Assembly (NCBI GenBank): GCA_029990175.1
Contig: JARKIP010000023.1
Location: 21,161,501-21,225,500 of the forward strand
Direction of reading: 5' to 3'
Length of the DNA stretch: 64,000 nt
Source of the DNA: Petunia secreta
Taxonomy: Eukaryota > Streptophyta > Magnoliopsida > Solanales > Solanaceae
A program made the position numbers and the translations under genes. Below, one piece after another: positions 33,043 to 42,812 of this stretch. Positions within the stretch are counted from its first letter, which is position 1; every line of letters starts with the position of its first letter. The notes under the pieces were generated by a model. It did not search any database. It saw only the letters and a list, made by a program, of their open reading frames with translations, and was not told the origin of the DNA.

Positions 33043-33944
33043 AACTCACATTTGGAAAACTTAGCATATAGTTCATTCTCTTTCAGAGTCTGCAGTGTTA
33101 TCATGAGGTGTTCTTCATGTTCCTCCTTGCTCTTGGAATATACCAAAATATCATCTATGAACACGATAATAAAGGTATCCAAGTACGGCTTGAAGACTCT
33201 ATTCATCAGGTCCATGAAAGCAGCTGGTGCATTTGTCAGCCCAAAGGACATCACTAGAAATTCATAGTGGCCGTAGCGAGTCCTGAAGGCTGTCTTTGGG
33301 ATATCTTCTTCTCTAATTCTCAACTGGTGATACCCCGATCTCAAGTCTATCTTGGAGAAGTAATTTGCTCCCTGAAGTTGGTCAAATAAGTCATCAATTC
33401 TAGGCAATGGATACTTGTTTTTAGCCGTGACTTTGTTCAACTGCCGATAATCAATACACATTCTGAGAGACCCATCTTTCTTCTTGACAAATAGGACCGG
33501 AGCACCCCACGTTGACACACTCAGCCTGATGAAGCCCTTGTCAAGAAGATCTTTCAACTGCTCTTTCAATTCTTTAAGTTCTGCTGGGGCCATTCTATAG
33601 GGAGGAATAGATATGGGCTGAGTGCCTGGCACGAGGTCAATACCGAAGTCTATGGTTCTTTCTGGAGGAAGTCCGGGAAGGTCATCTGGAAAAACTTCTG
33701 GAAAATCTCTAACAACTGGCACAGACAGAAGAGTAGGCGCCTCTGATTCTGCCTTAATGATATGAGCCAAGTAGGCAACACAACCTTTACTTGTCATCTT
33801 CTGTGCCTTAAGATAGGAAATAAATTTGCCCACTAGTGACGCTGAACTACCCTTCCATTTAAGGACCTCTTCATTTGGGAATTGGAACCTGACTATCTTA
33901 GCACGACAATCTAATGTGGCATGGCAAGAAGAAAGCCAATCCAT
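33018..33944 (-). pseudogene. pol: Element A reverse transcriptase core
   Basis: A 308-codon frame contains the linker [14 protein letters not shown]. The RT motifs are [59 protein letters not shown] and the catalytic [11 protein letters not shown]. It opens at [14 protein letters not shown] small deletion just upstream (about 33945-33960) breaks the link to protease. Confidence 0.88.
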
Positions 33945-34076
33945 ACCCGTCCACCATTTCTAACTCTATAAGATTAGCTATAGTATTGCGGCCTTGCACT
34001 GAGATTGTGCAACCCCTATAAACTCTCGTTGCTTTCACTGGCTCTCCAACTGGAGTAGATACTGAGAAGGACTCAC

Positions 34077-35678
34077 TTAGATGTTAGGTTTTAACTTGAG
34101 ACTCGTAGCAAAATACGGAGTGACATAAGAATATGTAGAACCTGGATCAATCAAGACATATGCATTCTGTGAGTAAACTTGAAGTATACCTGTAACAACT
34201 GCTGGAGATGCCTCTGCACTCTGACGATCAAGTGTAGCATATAAGCGGGGTTGTCCCCCTCCCTGGTGGACTGAGCCTGAACCTCTACCCGCCCCACGCG
34301 CAGCCTGGTTCTGAGGGCCACGATCTTGGGATGGTGCAACTGCAGTAGCGGAAGAACCTGCTGGATGTGTTGCTCCCCTATCATAGGCTCGCTGCAACTT
34401 TGGGCAATTAAATTTGTGGTGTCCCTCTTCAAGACAATTGTAACAACCTCGAAAACCCAACTTGCACGGCCCTGAATGGTTCTTTATACAATTACCACAA
34501 ACATCAACATACTGTAGCTGCTGGTTGACACTTCCTTGACTCTGAATAGCTGGAGATTGAAAACTCTGATTTTGATTGGACCTGCCACCAAGGTTCTGAT
34601 TCTGACGAGACTTATTCCCATAGTTCTGGTTCTTCTTGAAGTATGACCCACCACCTGACTGGTAAAAGGACTGAGCTGGTGCAGATGTAGCCTTGTTAAA
34701 TGAGCTCTTTCCTCCTCCCATTGAACCATTGTAACCGCTGGATGATCGGGCCCTCTTGTTATGGTAGCTTTCCTTTTCATCTCTTCTTTGATGTTTCTTC
34801 CCTTCCATGTGCTTAGCAAATCCCACAACAGAGGATAAAACTGACATACCTGATGTTGCTGCCGCTGTAGTGTCCTGAATGTGAATACCCAATCCATTAA
34901 CGAATCTATCAATCTTTGCCCTTTCTGTTGGAATCATATGGGGAGCGTACTTAGCCAACTTGATAAACTCCATCTAGTATTCTTCTACACTCATTGATCC
35001 CTGCTTAAGTTGCTCAAACTAGGTAGCCTTGGCTGCCTTATCTTCTTCTGGTATAAAGTTCGTTGTGAATGCCTCCTCAAATTCCTCCCAAGTAGGTGGA
35101 CCATAATCCTCATCTCTCTCTCTTTCCCATATCTCGAACCAAGTGCCTGCCGCACCCTTCAGCTGGTAGGCAGCTAATTCAACAGCCTCATTATCAACTG
35201 CTTTCATCAACCGGAGTGCCCTTTTAACTTCCTCAAGCTATAACATTGCATCTTCACCAACCTTGGTACTGTAGAACTCTGGTGGTCACAACTTGAGAAG
35301 CTCGTGTGCCCTGGAGGTTATAGAACTTTCATGTCTATTGCCCTGAGGTGGTGCCTCATTCTCCCTAGGACCCTGAGTAGCTATGACTGTAGTAAACATC
35401 TCCATAGCCCCTCTCATTGCATTAAAAGCCTCACCCATCTTTGGTGGCAAGACAACTTGAGCTGGAACAACAGGTGGGGGTGGCACTTGGTTCTGGTTAG
35501 CTTGCTCATCTATCTCAACCTGATCAACCCGCTCCTCTGGTTCCACCTGGGGCGCTGGAGTCTTCTTACTTGGCTTTCCCTTCTTACTTTTCTTAGATTT
35601 ACGTTGAGCCACCATAGCCGCAAGCGTTTCTTGATCAGCTGCTTGAGCACTGGTGTTAGAATTTCGAGTACCTACCAT
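34077..35678 (-). pseudogene. gag: Element A gag and protease, with in-frame stops
   Basis: From ATG 35678 (MVGTRNSNTS) one frame carries a basic, proline-rich N-terminus, the Gag core (AAGTWFEIWERE), the zinc knuckle CYNCLEEGHHKFNC and the protease motif [11 protein letters not shown]. It is interrupted by TGA at 35286-35288 and by TAGs near 35238, 35019 and 34976. All are in the same frame, so point mutations suffice. The frame is lost at 34077 through a small indel after the protease motif. B inserted about 100 bp upstream of this ATG. Confidence 0.85.
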
Positions 35679-36656
35679 TTCTGCGAATTCAAAAGAATGA
35701 ATAGATTAGAAGGATTCTTAAAGTTAAGCTCTATTGCACGATCTAGAGTATGAAAGAAAGCGAGACTTTTCGTAAATGTCTGTTGTAACGACCCTCAAAT
35801 AGTCGTTACGGGATCCGGGACCTCGATTTGCGTGTCGACAGTCCTAAAAGCTCCGTTAGGTCATTTATGACCCGTCTGTGAAATCTGAGTCGAAACGGAG
35901 TCCGTTTGATAGGTTTTCGAAAAAGGATCCGTTTATGAAATTCCGGAAAGGAATTTGGGGTTTCGATAGGTCGTTTTGAGTAAACGAACCTCGATGGAAA
36001 AAATTCGAGCGCACCGTTAGGTCCGTCTCGTCATTTATGATATGTAACAACCTTCAAAATTGAAAACGGACCTCGTTTGATAGGACTTTTGATAAAGTCC
36101 CCGTTTCAGAAGTTTAAAAGAGTTAAAAGAGGTTTCCGAGCTCGATTTGAGCAAATGAGCTCCGATGAGAGATCCGAAAGTTCCGTTAGGTTCGTATAGT
36201 CATTTCTGACTTGTAGCAACTTTCGGAATTGGATTCCGAGGTCGTTTGGTTAAATTTCGCTATTTTGGCGAAAATAAAAAATTGAACCTTTGCCGTGGGA
36301 TCCACTTTTTGAGTTCTGGAGGTCCGAATTGAGTTCCGTCTTGACGAGCATGTCACCCAAGTATTTTATGGCTTGTGTGCAAAATTTGGGATCAATCCGA
36401 GCTTCGTAGGGTCCCGTTTTGCCCCTAAAATAGTAGAAAATCTGGTGCGACTTTTCTTTTCTGTTTTGGCGCAAACAGCCGAATAAAAGCTGATTTTTCG
36501 GCCAATCCGTAAGGAATTAGGAAAACCTCAAAACATGAAAGTTGTAGCCCTTTGAGTTGTGGTTCTAATGGCACCGGTTTTAGGTCATTTGGACATTCCT
36601 ATCAAAAGTTATTATTTTTTCAAAAGAAGCTGTCACAGAGGCAAAAAAAAAACTGC

Positions 36657-36666
36657 TATAAAAAGG
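36657..36666 (+). promoter_or_regulatory. B LTR TATA box
   Basis: TATAAAAAGG is the best core promoter match in the LTR. It recurs at about 43684, 50711 and 57732. Confidence 0.6.
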
Positions 36667-37704
36667 CCATTTCGGGCCATTTCGGTTCATAACTTATAAA
36701 AATCATTTGGGGAGCTCTTGAGGCGATTTTTGGGTATTTCTTGAAGACCCAGTCATACTTACACTTAAGGTAAGCCCTTTCAATCTATCTTTATGTTGAT
36801 TAACACAAGAATCAAAGGGTTGATTCTTGGAAATGGGTTAGAACCCTAGATTCTTAAGAATTGGGGAAAGACATCGAGCAAGGCTCGCATGTGGAATCTA
36901 AGTGTACTTTTGGACTCACGGGAGCGTGGGGAGTCCGGAAAAGTACATTTTGTAAATTTAGGGCTCTGCCCTACCCGGAGGCATTTTGGTAATTTTTACC
37001 CTAGGATGCCTATAGGCTTAAATAGCTATAATTGAGCACTCATATGTGCTATATCTTGTCTTAATAGACCTAGTGGAGAGTCCTTCGCGGACAAGGCGAG
37101 CGGAAAAGGAGATTCTTCCCGGCATTTGAGCCCGAATTTCGAGGTAAGTGAGACTTGACCTCTATTGTGCTTGTGGACTCTTCCTTCATGCTAGTATGCT
37201 TCATGTACGCATATATATACCTAACAATGGTTAGGATTAATGATGTGAATTACTTGCTATTATTGTTTGTTATAAATAGCGAGATTGTGACCCGACCGAG
37301 GTATGTGCCGGTCTAAATGCTACGTCGAGGTAGCTTAAATTTATATCGTAGTAACGCTTGCTACGCCATGCTTAGATAGCAATAACTTGGGACATGGCCG
37401 AGGATGTTGCCGGCATGTCATGATAAATGTCTTGCCGAGGATTTTGCCGGCTTTTGTATGATATTGGTACTTGATTTGTTCACGTGCCGGGTTGGGTAGT
37501 GATGTCTATACGTAACCTTGGGTTGGACGATATGGGAGTAGGGATTGTACCCCCAAACTGTGGTCGGGTTAACCTTCGCCTTACGTTCAGCTAGCATAAC
37601 CAACCTGGGTTACGGTGACTGTGAAATATTATCGTTATTAATATTTCTGTTATTATTTCTGTTATTGTTATTAATGTCGTGGATATTAATACTGTTAGAG
37701 GGAC

Positions 37705-37872
37705 ACTTGACAGGGGGTGTGGTGTCGCCTATACTATGAGATGTGTCACACTTGACAGGGGGTGTGGTGCGGACACTTGATCTTTGAGATGTGACACACT
37801 TGACAGGGGGTGTGGTGTGGTCACTTGATTTATTGAGATACGCCGCACTTGACAGGGGGTGTGGTGCGATCG
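37705..37872 (+). repeat. Four-unit minisatellite in B LTR1
   Basis: CACTTGACAGGGGGTGTGGT recurs four times at about 52-58-bp intervals, with related spacers. It is present at the matching place in LTR2 (about 44733), LTR3 (51754) and LTR4 (58781). Confidence 0.85.
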
Positions 37873-38620
37873 TAGACAGATTTGAGATGAGCCAACGACT
37901 ACGGGTCGTTGGTCTACTTATTCATGATTGTGATAGTGACTTCGGGTCACGGTATATGGTTGATACTTAGTAGTGGTGTTGCTAGTCCATCGTAGGTCTA
38001 GGTTAGTCGGCACGGGAGTAGAGATTGGACCTCTAAACCGCCGCTGAGTTGACCTATGTCTTACGTTGGATGGGCATAATCCTTGAGACTTCTGGTTACT
38101 ACTTGTGTGTATGGAATGTGTTACATCTATTTGTGATTTCACTACTTTATTGTATGATTACTATAGTATGTTGTTGCTTATGATGCATGTAGCGACTTGT
38201 CCCGCAAGGGTACCTTAGCGGGCCTGTCGGTGATCTTACTGGGCTTCGGCTCATAACTTACTCTGCTACGTGCGCAGGTCCTTCATCCAGTCAGCAGCCC
38301 GGACGTTAGCGGTTCCCGAGGCTTCTGAGACTTTTGATTGAGGTGAGCCGACCACACAGACCGTGGTGGCATACCGCCGGAGTCACTTAGAGATAGGACT
38401 CAGATTTCTTTGATGTATATTCATACTTTATTGAGTCACTCTTAGAATGCTCCAATTCTTTTGTGGATATATTCTTTTGGACTTCACCCTTTTATATTTA
38501 TATATCTATTTATGATCTTTTCACATTATTGTTCTTTTCCGCATCTTGTTTCATTGGTTCGCCTAGGCAAATGTTGTTTAGGTGCCATCACGAGCCCTTG
38601 AAAATTGGGTCGTGACAGTT

Positions 38621-38634
38621 TGGTATCAGAGCCC
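38621..38634 (+). other. B PBS, interior 1
   Basis: TGGTATCAGAGCCC lies three bases after LTR1 (GTT spacer) and fits initiator tRNA-Met. It recurs after LTR2 (45648) and LTR3 (52669). None follows LTR4. Confidence 0.88.
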
Positions 38635-38825
38635 TAGGTTCTAATTCGAGTCTTAGGAGTGTTGGAGCAGTGTCTGAGTAGAGTCTTGCTTATGGGTATG
38701 TTGTCGACCATACTTATGAGCGAGAGGCTACAAGGGCATGTTAGGAAATGTTTTCCCTTCGTTTCATCTCTATTCGTGCTGAGTAGCTTATATAGGTGCT
38801 GACCCTTTTTCGTGTATTGTATCAG

Positions 38826-40154
38826 ATGGCGAGGACGCGAGCATCCTCAGCCAGGAGGGTTGCATCTTCTACACCCGCGTCTGCGGGAGAGCCATCAGCA
38901 CCTACGCAGCCGCCAGCTGCTAAGAAGACTCGGGCAGGTCGCCTGTCAGCCACTAGGCAGGACACAGCTATCCCTGCGGTGTCCGCAGCGACTCTGTCAG
39001 CATCTATTCCCCCTGTGCCTGCTGTTGTGCCAGGCACCGTTGTGATCTCTTCAGAGGAGTATATGAGACTGATGGCCTTGTCTAGCCATCAGGTCCCTGT
39101 TAGAGATGATGTTGCAGCTCCTGTTTCGGCTCCTCAGCCGACCACACCTGTTATGAGCACGCCTACTTCTGAGGCTGCTCCTGATCATATTGCCCAGCCT
39201 TCTGCTTCTGCTCCTCAGGCAGGTCCTGTTATTTCTACTCCTCTTATGGGCACTGAGGAGGTTGCCAAGAGGATAGAGTCATTCATGAAGCTTCAGCCTC
39301 CAGAGTTCGACGGTACCTCAGCTACATGTACTGCCCAGAGGTACATTCAGAAGTGTGAGAAGATTTTGACAGTTCTTGGTACTAGAGACACCTTAGGGGT
39401 GCAGTGTGCTTCTTTCAGATTATCGGGAGATGCGGAGACATGGTGGGTCTCCATGATGCGGCAGAGGTCTAGTGACCTCCCTCCTTTGTCTTGGGCTGAG
39501 TTCGTGTCTATGTTCATGAGCAGGTTCGTGCCCCAGAGTCAGCACGATGCTCAGAGGCGCGAGTTTGAGGGGTTGAGGCAGGGAAACCTGTCTGTTTCAG
39601 AGTATGACACCAGGTTCTTGTGGTTGTCTCAGTTTGCGCCGGCTATGGTGGCTCAGGAGAGGGACAAGGTCCTCCGGTTTGTTGAGGGTCTTCATCCCCG
39701 CTTGCAGGTAGCTGTTGCCCCTGATATGGGCAACAAGTCATATTTTGAGATAGTTGATGTGGCGCGGCGGATGGAGGATATCTTCGCCAGGGCTGACGCG
39801 GAGAGGGCGGCCAAGAGATCGCGTCAGTCTGGTGGGTATAGTGGATCCGCTCAGAGGGGTCAGGGTCATCAGGGCCGTTCTCAGTCTAGGCCCCAGGCTG
39901 CTGCTTTGCCTGCCCAGGATTTTTCTTCAGAGACCCCGAGGCCTCAGTCATCCCAGAGGCGGGGTGGCTCTTCGCAGTCTGGTCCGCCGCAGTGCGGGAG
40001 GTGCCATCAGAGGCATCATGGGAGGTGTTCGTCTGGAGGTGGTCATGGCAGAGGTGGTAGAGGCGGTAGAGGAGGTAGAGGTGATGGATGTTTTGAGTGT
40101 GGGTCTCCAGAGCACTATGTCAGGAGTTGCCCTTATGTTTCATCAGGTCGCTAG
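38826..40154 (+). CDS. gag: B gag, interior 1
   Basis: This is 442 codons from ATG 38826 (MARTRASSARR); the open frame extends 30 bp upstream only through a GTG. A proline- and serine-rich N-terminus of about 150 residues is followed by a retrotransposon Gag core (ETWWVSMMRQRSSDLPPLSW, EYDTRFLWLSQFAPAM). Then come a basic RG-rich segment and the zinc knuckle CFECGSPEHYVRSC. The length is normal for this lineage and the frame is undamaged. It ends at a TAG (40152-40154) in the same frame as pol. Confidence 0.9.
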   Translation: MARTRASSARRVASSTPASAGEPSAPTQPPAAKKTRAGRLSATRQDTAIPAVSAATLSASIPPVPAVVPGTVVISSEEYMRLMALSSHQVPVRDDVAAPVSAPQPTTPVMSTPTSEAAPDHIAQPSASAPQAGPVISTPLMGTEEVAKRIESFMKLQPPEFDGTSATCTAQRYIQKCEKILTVLGTRDTLGVQCASFRLSGDAETWWVSMMRQRSSDLPPLSWAEFVSMFMSRFVPQSQHDAQRREFEGLRQGNLSVSEYDTRFLWLSQFAPAMVAQERDKVLRFVEGLHPRLQVAVAPDMGNKSYFEIVDVARRMEDIFARADAERAAKRSRQSGGYSGSAQRGQGHQGRSQSRPQAAALPAQDFSSETPRPQSSQRRGGSSQSGPPQCGRCHQRHHGRCSSGGGHGRGGRGGRGGRGDGCFECGSPEHYVRSCPYVSSGR

Positions 40155-41966
40155 GGATCCGCAGCTATGGTACCATCTGGTCCTCAGGCCGCCAGGCCCG
40201 TTTCTCAGATTCCTCCTAGACAGCAGTCTCAGAGAGCTCCGGGTTCAGGAGGCTCGGCGCAGGTCTATGCTATGACTCGTCAGGATGCTGAGGCATCCAA
40301 TGATGTCATCACAGGTATTATTTCTGTCTGTGGCCGCGATGCTTATGCTCTTATTGATCCGGGGTCTACCTATTCGTATGTGTCGCCGGAATTTGCCCCT
40401 TGCTTGGGCAGGGATCTGGTCTTCTTAGATGATCCCTTTATGGTTGCCACCCCTGTCGGGTCTTCTATATGTGTAGATAGGGGTTATCGGCAGTGTATGA
40501 TCTCCATCTGTGGTGTAGAGTCCTTAGTGGACCTGATGCTGCTCGATATGTCTGATTTCGATGTCATTATGGGCATGGATTGGCTGGCTTCCTGTCATGC
40601 AACTTTGGATTGCCATGCCAAGTCCGTGACGATCGGGGCAGAGGGTGAGTCTCGGGTTGTATGGGGAGGTTCCAGGCCTTCTCCGAAGAGTAGGATCATT
40701 TCTTTCTTGGAGGCGCAGAGGATGATATCTAGTGGGTGCGAGGGATATATTGCTTCAGTTCGGGATGTCCGGGCAGAGGAGTTATCCCTTGATAGAGTTC
40801 CGGTTGTTTGTGAGTATCCGGATGTGTTTCCTGATGATTTCCCGGGTTTGCCGCCTATGCGGGAGATAGAGTTTTGCATTGATCTATTGCCAGGCACTCA
40901 GCCTAAATCTATCCCCCCGTATCGTATGGCTCCTGTTGAGTTGAGGGAGCTGAAGGAGCAGATTCAGGATTTGCTCGATAAGGGCTTCATTAGGCCCAGT
41001 GTGTCTCCATGGGGTGCCCCGGTATTATTTGTGAAGAAGAAGGATGGCTCTATGCGGATGTGTATTAATTACCGGCAGCTGAATAAGGTTACTATCAAGA
41101 ATAGGTATCCTTTGCCGCGTATTGATGATTTGTTTGATCAGCTTAAGGGTGCTACCTTCTTCTCGAAGATTGATTTGAGGTCGGGGTATCATCAGTTGAG
41201 GATTCGGTCCGAGGACGTTTCCAAGACTGCTTTTCGTACCCGATATGGCCACTATGAGTTTCTGGTGATGTCTTTCGGGCTTACGAATGCCCCAGCTGCT
41301 TTCATGGATCTGATGAACCGAGTGTCCAAGGCCTACCTTGACTCCTTCGTCATTGTGTTTATCGATGATATCTTGGTTTATTCGAGGAGCAGGGAAGAGC
41401 ATGAGCAGCATTTGAAAGTTGTTCTTCGGACTCTGAGGGATCAGCAGTTGTATGCCAAATTCTCCAAGTGTGAATTTTGGCTCAGTTCTGTATCTTTCCT
41501 AGGTCACGTGGTGACCAAGGATGGGGTGTGTGTTGATCCGAAGAAGATAGAGGCCGTTCAGAGTTGGCCTAGGCCTACTTCTCCTACAGAGATTCGGAGT
41601 TTCTTAGGCTTGGCAGGTTATTATCGGCGGTTCGTCGAGGGGTTTTCTTCTATTTCAGCACCTCTGACGAAGTTGACCCAGAAGAATGTTCCTTTCCTGT
41701 GGTCCGATGCCTGTGAGTCTAGCTTTCAGAAGCTTAAGACTCTGTTGACTTCAGCGCCAGTGTTGGCCTTGCCTAGTGGATCCGGGGGATTCACCGTATA
41801 TTGTGATGCTTCGGGTGTTGGCTTGGGTAGCGTTCTGATGCAGGAGAGTAAGGTGATAGCTTATGCCTCGAGACAGCTGAAGGTTCATGAGAAGAATTAT
41901 CCTGTCCATGATTTGGAGCTGTTAGCTGTCGTGTTTGCACTGAAGTTGAGGAGGCCATTGGGATAG
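40155..41966 (+). pseudogene. pol: B pol (protease, RT, RNase H start), interior 1, truncated
   Basis: The frame continues directly from gag after the single TAG; the first ATG is at 40167 (599 codons). The protease motif is [13 protein letters not shown] (residues about 61-73). RT is complete, with [31 protein letters not shown] and catalytic [11 protein letters not shown] near residue 397. RNase H starts at [11 protein letters not shown] (near 544) but is cut after ALKLRRPLG by a stop. The junction near 41955-41960 joins it to integrase sequence, so the RNase H end and most of integrase are lost. Judged against element A, about 1.05 kb is missing. Confidence 0.9.
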
Positions 41967-42642
41967 CCATTTCCCGCTAGCAGACTTTGCGTATAATAAT
42001 AGCTATCAGGCTTCTATCCGGATGGCTCCGTTTGAGGCATTGTATGGTCGGAGATGTCGCTCGCCTATCGGTTGGTTCGAGTCTGGTAAGGTCCAGGTGT
42101 TGGGGCCCGATTTGGTGCAGCAGACCTTAGATAAGGTCCGGGTTATTCAGGATCGACTCCGCACGGCTCAGAGCCGGCAGATATCGTATGCAGATCGGAG
42201 GCGGAGAGATCTTGAGTTCATGGTTGGGGACCGGGTATTCCTCAGAGTGTCGCCCATGAAGGGTGTTATGAGATTTGGGAAGAAAGGCAAGCTCAGTCCT
42301 AGGTTCATTGGGCCTTTTGAGATATTGGAGCGCGTTGGCGCCGTTGCTTATAGACTGGCTTTGCCTCCCTCTCTGTCTGTTCATCCGGTGTTCCATGTGT
42401 CCATGCTCCGGAAGTATGTTCACGATCTGTCTCATGTGATCGATATGGCTTCCGTGGGGGTAGATGTCGACTTAACTTATTCGGAGGAGCCTATTGCTAT
42501 TGTGGCTAGAGAGGTCCGTAAGATGAGATCGAAGGTGATCCCGCTTGTGAGAGTTCAGTGGGGGCATCACTCCATTGCCGAGGCCACTTGGGAGCTTGAG
42601 TCCGAGATGCGTGAGAGGCATCCGCGCTTGTTCGATGATTAA
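41959..42642 (+). pseudogene. B integrase C-terminus and chromodomain, interior 1
   Basis: In another frame than pol, this runs from LADFAYNNSYQ through MAPFEALYGRRCRSPIGW, the GPY/F segment (RFIGPFEIL) and SVHPVFHVSMLRKY to a chromodomain-like end (VRVQWGHHSIAEATWELE). The DDE core and the zinc-binding part are absent, so it has no catalytic centre. First ATG at 42022. Confidence 0.88.
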
Positions 42643-42774
42643 GGTATGAAATCCTTGTATTTTCTAAGCCTGAATTTGCATTTTTAAGTTTTATTGATTT
42701 CGGGTGGTACCGAGGGGTCCTCGAAATCCGTGCCAGCTCCGTGGCTAGTGTGTGGATCCTACCTTAGACTTAGG

Positions 42775-42794
42775 CTCGTCCGAGGACGGCCGAG
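42775..42794 (+). other. AGGA-loop hairpin before LTR2 of B
   Basis: Stem CTCGTCCG / CGGCCGAG, 7 of 8 pairs (one T-C mismatch), with loop AGGA. It ends 18 nt before LTR2. Copies lie at 49802-49821 and 56823-56842. Confidence 0.7.
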
Positions 42795-42812
42795 AGTTTA
42801 AGTGGGGGAGAA

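Larger units (their letters stand above)
35784..38617 (+). repeat. B LTR1 (5' outer)
   Basis: This is a 2834-bp LTR from TGTAACGACC to GGGTCGTGACA. It begins with the palindrome GTAACGAC / GTCGTTAC. It is the most divergent of the four, with about 20 private differences by eye from LTR2-4, spread along its length. Confidence 0.93.

Noticed and set aside
41025..41411. 128-codon frame on the minus strand, repeated at 48052 and 55073
   Set aside because: It is the antisense shadow of the conserved RT coding sequence.
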